Assembly (NCBI GenBank): GCA_029718625.1
Contig: CM056376.1
Span: 89,657,675-89,721,674, forward strand
DNA length: 64,000 nt
Origin: Synaphobranchus kaupii
Lineage: Eukaryota; Chordata; Actinopteri; Anguilliformes; Synaphobranchidae
Reading direction: 5' to 3'
Position numbers and translations under genes: made by a program. The notes under the pieces are model-generated. The model saw only the letters and a program-made list of their open reading frames with translations, searched no databases and was not told the DNA's origin. Positions 51,491 to 62,404 of the stretch are shown here, one piece after another. Numbering within the stretch: the stretch's first letter is position 1; every line of letters starts with the position of its first letter.

Positions 51491-51492
51491 AG

Positions 51493-51567
51493 ACGGAGAA
51501 GGGTAGTGCCCTTCATGAGGCAGCTCTCTTTGGGAAGATGGACGTGGTGCGGATCCTGTTAGATCGG
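51493..51567 (+). CDS. anks1b: ANKS1B coding exon, ankyrin repeat, frame break at 3' end
   Basis: It encodes TEKGSALHEAALFGKMDVVR followed by ILLDR. The acceptor is cgttctctcAG after a long CT microsatellite, and the donor is GTATGT at 51568. As written the exon ends in phase 0, but the next exon only makes sense if one base is carried over to complete Gly (G + GA, ATC, GAT = GID). The human paralogous segment reads LLETGIDAN, so a Thr codon plus one G is expected where the sequence has CGG. One base therefore appears to be missing near 51565. This could be an assembly error or a real allele; the acceptor, donor and all other residues look normal. Confidence 0.9.
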
Positions 51568-53604
51568 GTATGTTTTTGGCTCGTCTTCCTGATCTCTGAC
51601 AGTTTGGGAGGGAAGAGAAAGCAGGTGACCTGGACGCCTCCTTCCCTGTAGTGTCCAGTGTCCCAGTGTGCCTGTCTTTGCCCTGGCCTGTTCTACTGAG
51701 TGCAGTGTAGGCCAGGGTGGACATTACTACCATTATTATGTTGGAGATGTTTTTATTATTGTGAGGGCGATTATGAGGCAGGTTTTTTTTGTACAGTAAA
51801 GTTTATAGAGAGCTAGGAAGGACAAGAGCAAGATAATTTGAATTTGGCAGAGACTTGACTGACGCTGTTTGCTTACAGCTGTCAAAATTATAAATAATTC
51901 AAACTGTGTAAAGAATACCAACAAAAAGCAAAGCTGGGTAAATAAAAATGTGTCATGTCTTTAAACAAACAAGCAAAATCTATAGAGCAGGAACAAAACC
52001 TTTTCTTTTTAAAAAATCACATATTCCTAGTCTGGCAGTTCTGCAAACAGACAGTAAGTAAATCATATTTATAAATAAAAGAGATTGGGGGTGGGGTGTT
52101 CTTCAGAACTGCCTGTGCCCTGTATCAGGGACTTTTTCATTCAGGGTAAGGCCATTTATGAATGATCTGACCCTCAGCAGAAGTGCACCTTGGGAGACTC
52201 TACTTCCCCAGTTACAGAGAAATATGGGCAGGACTCCCCTTGGCTACTTGACATGCTTTCCTCAAGCACTTCCTGTTTCCTCCAACAACAGCTCCAACAA
52301 TAGCTCCAAACAACTATGGTACATGTTTGCGCTCTGCGCAAGATTTATTTATTCTGTGCGGGTGGGGCAGTAACAGTGCCCCTGACCCCTCACCATTGGA
52401 GCTGATTTGTGTCAGAGGAACCGCTGTGAACTTCCTGCTCAGAGTTAGTCAGGGTGGCTCAGCTTTTAAAATAGTTTTAGTAATGGTTTTATTCCACTCA
52501 ACAACTTGCAACCCTCATACTTCTAAACTGCTTTGACCTTCAGTGGAAATATCCATGCTCTTAAGCTGCAGTGTTGAAGACACTTTCCTCTAGTTACTTT
52601 TTAACCTTGTGCTGAATGATACATTTAATTGAGTACATGCGCCTCTGCTTCATGCTTTAGAATAACAAAGAACACCAGGTGCTATTGAGGTCCTACTTGC
52701 AGAAACAGTCTGGTTTAGTGTATCTCTCCCAGCTATTCATCTGTGCAACTTCATTTCAGCCTCTGGAGTTTTTGTTTTTCTGTTGATCTGCTTGGTTGCA
52801 GAATGTGTGTGTGTGTGTGTGTGTGTCTACATGTGTGTATGTGCATGTGTGTATATTCTGCTATTTATGAATACATGAATGCATGTATGGGTGTGTGTGT
52901 ATGTGTACATGCATGTATACCGCCGTGTATGTGTGCATGAATGTACTGTATGTGTGGGTGTGTGTATGCATTCATGCGTGCACGTATGTTCCGGCCTCTT
53001 AATTTGGTGACGGTGTTTGAGATTACACTGGAACACACTGGTGAGTTTTTGACATGTATTGGCTTGTTTAGCTTTCCCTCGTGGGAACATGCTGAAGAAA
53101 TGGTGCTCAGTGCCACTTCTGCACCTCACACACCATTAGGGAAATGCTTCTGGAACTTTCTTTGCCTTGACTTTCACTTGGACTCATACTGCGGAGAGCC
53201 AGCACTCAGATGGATGAGAGAGGGTGGGACAGGAGGGAGTCACATGGGAAGCTATTGTGAATCACTGAGACGAGACAATGACCATTTCCTTCAACATGAA
53301 GGAGACATGTAGAGACTCCACATGAGAGCTGCCCTTTTCTCCAGTGAGGCTGCTTCGTGGAGGCTAAATAACAGCTAGTGGTGTTGATGATTGTTATAGT
53401 GAAGAAGAAACATTGTCTTCTGACCCTGGGTGAGATGTGATTATTTCTCTATTCTCTCTACCTGGGGCGAGATCTGGGCGTGACCTCAACATTAATGACT
53501 TGGTAACAATGGGAATGGTGGCAAGGATCATAGTTGTATTAGCATTCAGACAGACATGGTTTTTTCCACAGCGATATCGGTGAACTTTAACTAAACTTTT
53601 TTAG
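51568..53604 (+). other. anks1b: ANKS1B intron
   Basis: GT-AG intron of 2.0 kb. It contains a degenerate GT-rich microsatellite at about 52804-52980. No other feature was recognised. Confidence 0.9.
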
Positions 53605-53706
53605 GAATCGATGCCAATATCCGAGACTGCCAAGGAAGAACTGCTCTGGAGATATTGAGAGAACACCCTGCACAAAAGTCCCAGCAAATCACAGCACTCA
53701 TACAAG
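53605..53706 (+). CDS. anks1b: ANKS1B coding exon, last ankyrin repeat
   Basis: After two bases finishing a Gly codon it reads IDANIRDCQGRTALEILREH and then PAQKSQQITALIQ. It leaves in phase 1, with G completing Glu in the next exon. The acceptor is ctttttttAG and the donor is GTAGGA at 53707. GRTALEILREH is the last, partial ankyrin repeat, and the KSQQI segment is shared by ANKS1A and ANKS1B. This ends the ankyrin domain; the disordered linker follows. Confidence 0.93.
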
Positions 53707-55965
53707 GTAGGACAGCCAACGTTTATACTAAGTCAGGATGCAGCAGCATGGTGTATGTCTTGTAAAGTAGCCAATTACTGGCCTGCTACTTGATAAAATC
53801 ATGAATAAATGATGCGCACACATAATGACATTGAAAATATTCACACAAATCCAAAAATAGGCATAAAAATCCACAACAAACGCACACTTAAAATGTGCAT
53901 ATCTGGACACACACGCACTCAGCAGATTTATAACTGACTGGCCCAAATGTGTCCACACACAGTTTTTGTCAGATCAGACAAGTGCAGCGGTCTGATTTCC
54001 GCAGGGTGTTTGTGTCAAGCTCAAGTAATGTGTCTCGACTCTTCTTGTCTCTTTGCCTGTATGAAATGGGGATTTTCCTCACACAGCAGTGAAGATTCCT
54101 CAGGAGTGTGTATGTGATGTCCTCAGGACAGTTTCACGTGTCCTGGTCTCCCCTGTGAAATTGCTTAGCAGAGCCCCAATGTGAAAGAAAAACTATCTGC
54201 ACATTGTCACGTACAGCACAGCGCTTTCACAGAAACGAACAATCCAAGAACAACAAGTATTATCTTGGGCCTGTCATGGACTCAAACAATGGGAAGGATT
54301 TCAGCGTAGCCCGGAACTGCCAGTGGTATACTGTCACAACTGGGCAGTAGTTGTGGCAGTACATTAAATATGACCAAACTTTTTGTCATTTCAAAAAATC
54401 CCCAGATGTCAGGGGAACAAACCAAAGAAGCCAAACGGGGAGCTTCGACCTGGCCACATACAAATAGAAATCAATGGGACTTAGGGAAATATTTTTTTCT
54501 TGTTATCTGATATGCGAGGACATGCTTTGGCAGCACACATACAGTAGCGCCTGCCATGCCAGCAAAGCCACATGAGAGAGGGAGGGAGAGATGGAGAAAA
54601 GAGAGAGATAGATAGAGATAGAGAGAGAGAGAGAGGTTTCCGTAGAGGATCATTGTTTCAGCAGTGTCACAGCGTAGCTTGAGCAGACCCCACGACCCCA
54701 GCAGAGATTATTCTCTCATGAATGATTGAACCCATCGATCCTTCTCCCTCCGCAAACCTTAACAAGTGTGAGCTGTCACAACGAGCGATGTAAGACAGAG
54801 GTCAGGGAGAGAGTATAACAGAGAGTGAGAGGGAGCTATCCCGAATATCTCAGATCAATTCGCAATTCCCCACCGCACAGGACGTGGAAGAATTTCCCAT
54901 CATCTTCTGAGAGCACCTGAACTGCCTAGGACGGGTAGCCCGGTTGATTGTGCTCTGCATTTTGTATGATGATGACTATTCATTTATCTTTCACATGGAA
55001 ATAAGGGGAGATACAGGGGTTACTAATCGGAGGGGGTAGTTTCTTTAGCAGTGGGAACACGTTACAGAAGCACTATGCACAGAGCGAAAGCAATGCTAGA
55101 TATCCGGCCTAGCATTCTTTTTCCTGTTTCCGATGGAAGTCAGAATTCGAACACAGTCTTGCAGAATTGCATGTGGTGCATTCTTGGATGTTAGGTGTTT
55201 CTACGTGTATTCTATTCACTGCAGCATTGAATGCCGTCATTTATTTCCAACAGCAATGGCCTTGTCCCCTTGACCTGATTATATATTGGGTGATGGCTGA
55301 TATTTGTGTTTATATGTTTTAATCATTTCAATTTCATGGGTCTTGTATCAAGTATAAATATGTATCAAGCTGACAGCAACACTAGTGTGGACATTCACAT
55401 AACATCCCACATGTGAGGATATCTCAGACACATGGCATTTAAGCAGGATATGTCTTATATCTCCACATGTTTCAAATAATTTGGACATGACGGATGTTTC
55501 ACATGCTACAATATATGAAATGTTCAAGAGAGTAATATTAATTAATATTGATATTAATTAAAAATAAGGCCCAAGGCCGAGTGTTTGGTTTATTGTAGAA
55601 CAAAAAAGAACAGGCTCTTCATTGGATCTGTATGGTCCGTCTCTTTTAAATCAACATTAGCTGATTTATGTAAATCAATTGAATCAACATTTATGTAAAA
55701 CGAAACAAAAAATGGTATACTATGTTTTAAAAAAAAAAAAGAAAACATCATCGAGTTCATATTTTCATATTTTCATAATCGTATGATGGTTAAACGTTGA
55801 TGTTGACATGCCTAGATACCCTTGTTTTTTGTTTGAGTGTTTAGACAGTTACAGACGATATGCCCGGTTGTGCTGAAGCGCAGGGCCAGTGTGAGTCTCT
55901 GGAGTATAGCTCTGCAGCGCTAGCTAGCCTAAATGTGGCTCATTGTTTCCTGTCACTGAAGGGGG

Positions 55966-56465
55966 NNNNNNNNNNNNNNNNNNNNNNNNNNNNNNNNNNN
56001 NNNNNNNNNNNNNNNNNNNNNNNNNNNNNNNNNNNNNNNNNNNNNNNNNNNNNNNNNNNNNNNNNNNNNNNNNNNNNNNNNNNNNNNNNNNNNNNNNNNN
56101 NNNNNNNNNNNNNNNNNNNNNNNNNNNNNNNNNNNNNNNNNNNNNNNNNNNNNNNNNNNNNNNNNNNNNNNNNNNNNNNNNNNNNNNNNNNNNNNNNNNN
56201 NNNNNNNNNNNNNNNNNNNNNNNNNNNNNNNNNNNNNNNNNNNNNNNNNNNNNNNNNNNNNNNNNNNNNNNNNNNNNNNNNNNNNNNNNNNNNNNNNNNN
56301 NNNNNNNNNNNNNNNNNNNNNNNNNNNNNNNNNNNNNNNNNNNNNNNNNNNNNNNNNNNNNNNNNNNNNNNNNNNNNNNNNNNNNNNNNNNNNNNNNNNN
56401 NNNNNNNNNNNNNNNNNNNNNNNNNNNNNNNNNNNNNNNNNNNNNNNNNNNNNNNNNNNNNNNNN
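55966..56465. other. Assembly gap (500 N)
   Basis: Exactly 500 unknown bases, which is the usual placeholder for a gap of unknown length. Reading frames across it are meaningless. It lies within the ANKS1B linker region. Confidence 0.99.
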
Positions 56466-57140
56466 AGTTACCTAATGACACTACTGAATTATTATTTGGC
56501 ACCTCTTGTATTGTAGCTTCTGATTATGTTATAGCTCTTTACGTATGTGCCTTCAGAGTTACACTAGGAAGCCCTTTCCTTTGTGACTCAGAAGCGCCCT
56601 GTATTTTTGTCCATGGGGGTGGGGTGCATCCACCATTAATGTGCATCTCCAACAATGAGCCAAACTGTGCATGACTAAAGCACTGAATCTGTGACCAATC
56701 ACAGACCAGGCTTCTTCTCCCACCAGGCCACCAACCATTCGGTCCCATAACCGGTTTCGGATGCTACCTGGCGGAAATGCTTTTAAGAGCCCTTTGTGCT
56801 GTTTGTGGGACACCTCCGTAAGAGAGCCTTTTGTCTCAGGTGGATGCTCGTTAGCCTGAGGGGTTCGGGGGCGTTGAATAGCTGTGAGGTGCAGAATCAC
56901 CTGCTCCACTACACACAGGCAGCACAGGGAGCGTGCACTTTAGAGTGCGTCCGATTGGGCCTTATTTCACCTCAGCACCTACTCAATAGCCTGTTCTTTA
57001 AGTGTAAACAGAAGAGAGGTCTGTAAAGAGCATGTTTGTGACATCATACTGTAGTGGTCAGGTGACTCGTGCTCTACTGTGAAAACTCCAGCACACACGT
57101 AGAGGTGCAGACACGGGATGCAGGGACCCAACATGGGAAC

Positions 57141-57350
57141 ATCCTGTCTGTCTCTCTCTCTCTCTCTTTCTCTCTCTGTCTCTCTGTCTCTCTTTCTCTC
57201 TCTGTCTCTCTTTCTCTCTCTGTCTCTCTGTCTCTCTCTCATTATCTTTCTTTTTCTCTCCATCTGGCCCGTCTTCCTCACCAACCTCCTTCTTATGTTT
57301 GTCTCTCTCTCTCTCTCTTTCTCTCTCTTCCTCCTCTCACTCTTCCTCAG
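57141..57350. repeat. CT-rich microsatellite at splice acceptor
   Basis: TCTCTGTCTCTC-type repeats (57147-57242 and 57300-57330) ending at the acceptor of the linker exon at 57351. Confidence 0.93.
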
Positions 57351-57983
57351 AGGAGATCCCGTGTCAGAGAGAGGCTCCAGCAGAGCGCAGTTTTCGGGAC
57401 TCCCACGTCCCAGAGCAGTTTGCCGGCCTGCTGCACGGCTCCTCGCCGGCCTGCGAGTCCCCGGACAACCCCTTCCAGCTGTACGGCAAGGTGCGCAAGT
57501 TCAGCGCCCCGGAGCCTGTGCCCGCCCACCACCACGGAAACCTGCTCCAGGCGCCCAGCCTCGGCGGCCACCTCCCGCGCGCGGGCAGTGAGGCCTCGGG
57601 CCTGAAGGCCCCCCGGGAGCCCAAGCCCCAGGTGGTATACCGGACCGTCTTCCACACCAGGGTGAACCAAGACCAGGCCGAGCGAGGCGGGCCCCCCGGC
57701 CGGGACGCGGCATGTGAGGAACGGGGAGCCGGCGGGCGGATCGGGTGCGGCGGGCGCGGGGTTCGAGGAGCGTGCCTGCACCCTGGGGAGGATGCGCTCC
57801 GTCCCCAGGAACGTGCTGGACCTGCAGCTCTCCAGGAACTTTTCCAAGTCAGACTCCAACCTCATCTCCGTTTCCCCTATCGAAGAAGAGCTGCGGCCGG
57901 GCCGGGCCCAGACCAGCCTGGCCAAATCCAGCCCGGCCCACAAGCTGGAGAGGACGCCCTCCTTCACCGCCGAGTGGGAGGAG
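57351..57983 (+). CDS. anks1b: ANKS1B linker exon with one-base frame disturbance
   Basis: This is a 633-nt GC-rich exon. The first part reads in one frame (PEQFAGLLHGSSPACESPDN and, later, KPQVVYRTVFHTRVNQ). From about 57700 the homologous frame is shifted by one base (GTRHVRNGE, FEERACTLGRMRSVPRN, SKSDSNLI, ending TPSFTAEWEE). The switch falls at a run of six C at 57692-57697; removing one C would join both halves. The acceptor is cttcctcAG after about 200 bp of CT-rich sequence, and the donor is GTAAGA at 57984. The motifs are hallmarks of the ANKS1B interdomain linker, not of ANKS1A. Entry phase 1 fits the exon ending at 53706, but mammalian ANKS1B has a further linker segment between the two that is not seen here. 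Confidence 0.92.
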
Positions 57984-59720
57984 GTAAGAGACACCCATCG
58001 GGAGGTGGGGACAGAGGTGCAAATTACTAGCTGTCTTGAAATTATGTGACTGCTCTTCACTGACTATGTGCTGTTTCACCAAAGTCAGGTGTTTAAGGTC
58101 ACCTTAGCTCCAAAACTAAGGGAAGATGTTAATGAGAGATTTCATAATCATACGAACCCAAAATGTCTAGCTCTGTGCACTGCGGATTTAGTTGTACCTC
58201 ACTGCATTTTGGGTACAGGCCTCCCTCCACTGAGTATACTGAACACCGTACAGCAGTGGGAGTAACAGTAGGTGGTGTCGTGCCGTTACGACAAGAGGAA
58301 ATTGGGATTTTTTTATTTGCGCACAATACCACTCACGTCCCATAGACACAAAGCTCTTCAAAGAAAGCCCATTGCAGTTTTGTTATATTGAGTTACCTGT
58401 CAGAAACATCAGGAAACGGGGAGAGATATTGAAAATTAATTATGAAAACTGTGGTTTTCATTACTGCAGAATTTTGCTGTAATTATGGTGTCCCAGCCAT
58501 AGGAGAAGGCACAGAACTGAGCTATAGACAGTTGACACACAATGCAGTTGAGCGATACGTAGGCTCTGTGTATCTTCTCAGACGTGATTCATTGAAGTAT
58601 TACTGATGTAGCTCATTACGAAACTCAATTTCCTAAAATGAGCACATCGCCAGTGAAGTTGCTGTTGTCAGCCTGAACTCAAATGCTAATTACGTGTGAT
58701 TTCATTGCTAGAAAGAACTAGAATTTGAGAACAGCAATGATGACCATGAGCTATGAGCCAGAACATTACAAGACACACCTTTGTTTGGGATGGGGCACAT
58801 TTTTTCTGGAGATGGGTGAGGTTGGGGAAACTTTGGGGTTATACTTTTCGTAGAAGGCCACAGAGCTGTTCAGGCTGAGTGTCATTCTGAGATGTGTCTT
58901 CTTGCTACTTGTTCCTACTTGAGGGTCAGCTCTAGTCTTTGTACTTCCCTTGGCCAGATCGCAACGCTTTTTGCCGACTATGATTAACGCAACGCAATGA
59001 TTCCGTTTTCCCATTTTTTCCTCTCGTTTGCCTGCCCCAAGATGGTTAGTCTAGCCCCCCCCTTGCCCCATACTGATGGTGTCCTAGGCATCCGTCCATA
59101 TATTGCCTATGCCTAGAACCGGCCCTGGTATTGTGCATGAGCAGAATCCCTACATAAAAATATAACAGTGCATGAGATGCAAGTCATGAATATTTTTCCT
59201 ATCCCTTTTTACCTGATGGATTATTTTTTCATATTCTCTTCTTCTACTCTGTACTTGCGTTGTTAAGCGACAATTAATTGCTAATTGCCGATTACTGAGG
59301 GGATGACAGGGAGAGCAGGGGATACGTGATAATGGAAATAGTCTATTTCAGGAAAGGCAATCCTCAGGCAGTGCTCATTACCTCCTAAAGGGAGCGTGGG
59401 ATTACGGGAACACTTTCAATTTTAGGAACTACATCCCCCATGGTTTCCCAGTGGGCGTAAGTCTCCGCAGTGAGCTTCTCTCCTCACACGTGCAACATTA
59501 AGGTGGGCAGACCAGTGCCTGAGTACAGATCGTGGGTTAAACCCTTGCTCGTTTCTGGGTGGGGGTGGGGGGTGGGGTGACCCTTGGGTCTGGGTTCGAC
59601 CTATAGAGCAGCAGGGCAGGGCGTCCAGTGAATCCCCAGCCATGGAGCCGGGAGGTAGGCTGGGAGATGGGTTGATGTTGGATTCCCATTAACCTGTGTC
59701 CTCTCCCTTCCTCTTTCTAG
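57984..59720 (+). other. anks1b: ANKS1B intron
   Basis: GT-AG intron of 1.7 kb with no repeats or coding features that I could recognise. Confidence 0.9.
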
Positions 59721-59793
59721 ATCGACAAGATCATGAGCTCCATCGGCGCTGGAATCGGCACAGGGCTACATGAAATCCAGGAAGATCTATCAG
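59721..59793 (+). CDS. anks1b: ANKS1B linker exon before SAM domain
   Basis: The 73-nt exon encodes IDKIMSSIGAGIGTGLHEIQ followed by EDLS plus one base. The acceptor is cctctttctAG and the donor is GTACTG at 59794. IDKIMSSI directly following EWEE of the previous exon is an ANKS1B signature. The one-base carry-over (G) joins GC of the SAM exon at 62298 to give Gly, continuing GPRCPVQSVGQWL, so the long isoform stays in frame here. Confidence 0.94.
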
Positions 59794-60059
59794 GTACTGG
59801 AGATGCATGGACTCTGTATGTTACACGTGTTGCTCGGTGTGCTTTTAGGTCCTCCTGTCTTGTTATCGTGGACATCTTAGGATCATGGGCTTTGTGATGA
59901 ACAAGAAGAAGAATAGTCTGAATTTCAAATGCAGAAATGGATATCAGACCTCTGTAACACCACTATTTTTTTTTCTCATGAGTTAGATATTGCTAGTTTA
60001 TTTTGTTGAATGTTGATGGTTTGGACTGTAAATTGGACTTCTCTTGTTTCACGCTGTGG

Positions 60060-60500
60060 AGTGTTCCTTTTTGTTATGCTTTGGATTGTTAAGTTTCTGG
60101 TTTAGTCAGTGGAGTGTTACATTATGTTATGCTTTGGATTGTTAAGTTTCTGGTTTAGTCAGTGGAGTGTTACATTATGTTTTGCTTTGGATTGTTAAGT
60201 TTCTGGTTTAGTCAGTGGAGTGTTACATTATGTTATGCTGTAGATTGTTACAGTGCTGGTTTAGTCAGTGGAGTGTTACATTATGTTATGCTGTGGATTG
60301 TTAAGTTTCTGGTTTAGTCAGTCAGTGGAGTGTTACATTATGTTATGCTGTGGATTGTTAAGTTTCTGGTTTAGTCAATGGAGTGTTACATTATGTTATG
60401 CTGTGGATTGTTAGGTTTCTGGATTAGTCAGTGGATAGTAACATTTTGTTATGCTGTGGATTGTTACGGTGCTGGTTTAGTCAGTGGAGTGTTACATTTT
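60060..60500. repeat. 53-bp minisatellite
   Basis: About eight copies of GTTTCTGGTTTAGTCAGTGG, then AGTGTTACATTATGTTATGC, then TTTGGATTGTTAA, with minor variants (GCTGTGGATT, an extra CAGT). Confidence 0.92.
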
Positions 60501-61541
60501 GCTGGTTTACAGTGTAGAGTGGTACATTTCTCCGGCTTTCTCTGTTGAGTTGTGCATGTTGCTGGTTTTACCCTGTGGATGCATCTACCCTATGCCTTAT
60601 TACTGTCTATGATGGCAGTGAATGATAGAGCTCTCTGTCTCCAGATGATTTGACAGACATTTATTCCATCCTCAGGAGACTTCAGTAGCTGCCTTGTGAC
60701 ATATTAGAAGTTGTAAGGTGATGCATGTTTGGCAGTAGCGAGGAAGAGCGGGAAGAGACGTCACATCTTCATCTCCATTATGTTGCTTTGGCAGATGTGG
60801 CCAACCTACAGCACAGCCTAAGTGACAGTGTGATGTGTTTGAGCCGCGGTTAGCTATATGTGTTGATGCTTCCAAATGCTGATAAATGCTCACCAAGGAA
60901 GCTGAAGGAAAGGGGCAGGGTTTGCCCTGTCGGGAGGACAAAGGGATCATGTGAGATGATAGACAGTTCCTGGGGGTCCACATCCTCTAGCGTCATCCTG
61001 GAGCCCCCCCCCCCCCCCATGCAGAGGAATCTCTCAACCTGCCCCTCGCCTCCTGTCTCTCCTCTCATCTCTCCTTTGCCTTTTTCCTATCCCCTCTTTT
61101 CTCTCATCCGTCCTCTCCTCTCCCTTTCTTCTCTATTCCCGTCATCTCCTCCAGCTACCTAAAGAAACCGTTTCCGAACGCTTGTAGCCGCAACGGGAGA
61201 AATCCTGTTTGCATTACTCATTTTGTCCCCAGCGTGTATGGAAATGCCCTTCTCCGTGTGTGTCTGTGTGTGAGAGAGAGGGAAAGATTGAATGAGAAAA
61301 AGAGAGGATGGGGGCTGGGTTAGAAAGACAGACAGAGATATATAGTTCTGCGGTTGTTTACCTCTCTGGTGTATCAATATCTTTTTAAAATTTGTCAAGG
61401 CATACAGTAACGTACGCGTACTGTGTGCTGGGCGGATGGTGGCGATGTACTCTTGAGCTGAGCTCAGCAGGAAGAGAGACTTCAGGCAGACGAAGGTGGG
61501 GAAAGGTTTTTTGAACTTTGTTTTTGCGGGAGCGTGCATGC

Positions 61542-61586
<45 letters not shown>

Positions 61587-61699
61587 TGTTGTGACTGCGC
61601 GCATCCCTCCGGAACAGAGGCTGTGCGCGTGTGTGGGAGGAGAAAGCGGCGCGCTCCCAAACAAAGAGGCAGTGGCTGATCTGATGGCTATTATCAGCA

Positions 61700-62199
61700 G
61701 CTTGAGGTACAGCGGGAGCTGGGAGCCGTAGGATTGAGAGAGAGAAAGAGAGAGAGGGGGGGGGGGGGGGGAATCGGGGAGAGGGAGAGGGAGGGGGGGA
61801 GAGGGAGAGAGAGAGAGAGTAGAGGAGAAAGGCTGCGGGAGCATACAGATGAGTGTAGGAGTAGTTGATAAAGAGAATTCTATCAGGCAGGAGCAGCGCT
61901 CTCACACACACACACACACAGAAAGGCAGAGCAGGAGCCAGGCGCAACAGCTGAGAGAGCCCCACGGAGCGCTCTCACGGATCGTAACCCCAGCCCCGCC
62001 ATGGCGACCCCCGCCGACTGCAGGACCCTGAGGGGCCACACCCCCCCCCCCCCCTCTCACGCAAGCCTCTGGGATTTCCGCTTCCTCCCTCCCTCTCTAT
62101 TTTTTCCCCCCGTTCCTTTTTTCCCATCCTCTCCCTGGTGCCGAGCCTCGACGCCGAGCCCGCATGGCGGGGTCTTTCGACAGCCACTTTGCACGGAAC
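61700..62199 (+). promoter_or_regulatory. anks1b: Putative internal promoter / 5'UTR of short ANKS1B transcripts
   Basis: This is the stretch just 5' of the MMWQC start. It becomes GC-rich and contains GA-rich runs (61736-61822), a short CA repeat (61904-61920) and a C-run (62041-62054). An upstream ATG in a strong context (gccATGGcg) at 62001 opens a frame that overlaps the MMWQC start in another frame; it could act as an upstream ORF. No clear TATA box was seen. That transcription starts here is inferred from the conserved short-isoform N-terminus; the exact start site is not visible. Confidence 0.45.
61736..61822. repeat. GA-rich tract
   Basis: GAGAGA/GGGGGG purine tract just upstream of the internal ANKS1B start; possible GAGA-type promoter element or simple repeat. 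Confidence 0.85.
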
Positions 62200-62404
62200 A
62201 TGATGTGGCAGTGCCAGCTGTCCCAGCCGGACTGCCGCTGCTACCCGCGTGGACGGCTACTCGCTGCTCAAACGGCTCCCTCTCCACCCCCTCACAGGCC
62301 CCCGCTGCCCTGTCCAGTCCGTGGGCCAGTGGCTGGACAACATCGGGTTGGTCCAGTACGAGAACCACCTGCTGGCCAACGGCTTCGACAACGTACAGTT
62401 CATG
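62200..62404 (+). CDS. anks1b: ANKS1B short-isoform (AIDA-1/EB-1 type) first coding exon, frameshifted by one base
   Basis: From ATG at 62200 the sequence reads MMWQCQLSQPDCRCYP. After one extra base at 62248 it continues VDGYSLLKRLPLHPLTG straight into the SAM exon. Mammalian short AIDA-1 isoforms begin with the same kind of N-terminus (MMWQC...YYPVDGYSLLKR), so this is a conserved internal first exon. The start has A at -3. An in-frame upstream ATG at 62164 (MAGSFDSHFARN) could extend it. In this isoform the long isoform's acceptor region (cccctcacag) is translated as HPLTG. The extra C at 62248 breaks the frame as assembled; an assembly error is the simplest explanation, since both sides are conserved. 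Confidence 0.85.
62298..62404 (+). CDS. anks1b: ANKS1B coding exon, start of SAM domain 1
   Basis: After two bases that complete Gly, this exon reads PRCPVQSVGQWLDNIGLVQY followed by ENHLLANGFDNVQFM. VGQWLxxIGLxQYENHLxANGFDNV is the N-terminal half of the first SAM domain of AIDA-1, a helical bundle involved in protein association. The acceptor is cccctcacAG (62296-62297) and the donor is GTGAGT at 62405; the exon ends in phase 0. The remaining half of the SAM domain lies beyond the window. In the short isoforms this exon is extended in the 5' direction without a splice (see 62200-62404). Confidence 0.95.

Larger units (their letters stand above)
47592..51492 (+). other. anks1b: ANKS1B intron
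   Basis: GT-AG intron of 3.9 kb with a CA microsatellite at 48541-48585 and a CT-rich microsatellite (51375-51490) that forms the polypyrimidine tract of the following exon. No coding exon or transposon was recognised. Confidence 0.9.
53707..57350 (+). other. anks1b: ANKS1B intron(s) interrupted by assembly gap
   Basis: This lies between the last ankyrin exon and the linker exon. No coding exon is visible, although mammalian ANKS1B encodes more linker here. Phases of the flanking exons are compatible with direct splicing. The 500-N gap lies inside, so exons may be hidden. A CT-rich tract at 57141-57350 precedes the acceptor. Confidence 0.75.
59794..62297 (+). other. anks1b: ANKS1B intron overlapping the internal promoter
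   Basis: Intron of the long isoform. It contains a 53-bp minisatellite (60060-60500), a GT microsatellite (61550-61582), the putative internal promoter and the short-isoform coding start. Its last 98 nt (62200-62297) are coding in the short isoform. Confidence 0.85.

Noticed and set aside
55860..56674. Long frames across the N gap
   Set aside because: Made of unknown residues; no evidence of coding.
57347..58060. Long minus-strand frame (237 codons)
   Set aside because: Antisense shadow of the GC-rich ANKS1B linker exon, which has conserved motifs and splice sites on the plus strand.
61159..61965. Minus-strand frame of 268 codons
   Set aside because: Runs through GT and GA microsatellites and gives low-complexity Ser/Leu/Pro and His/Thr stretches; no domain.
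20103..62404. ANKS1A rather than ANKS1B
   Set aside because: The linker and SAM segments (FAGLLHGSSPACES, ERACTLGR, MMWQC, YENHLLANGFDNVQF) agree with ANKS1B better than with ANKS1A.
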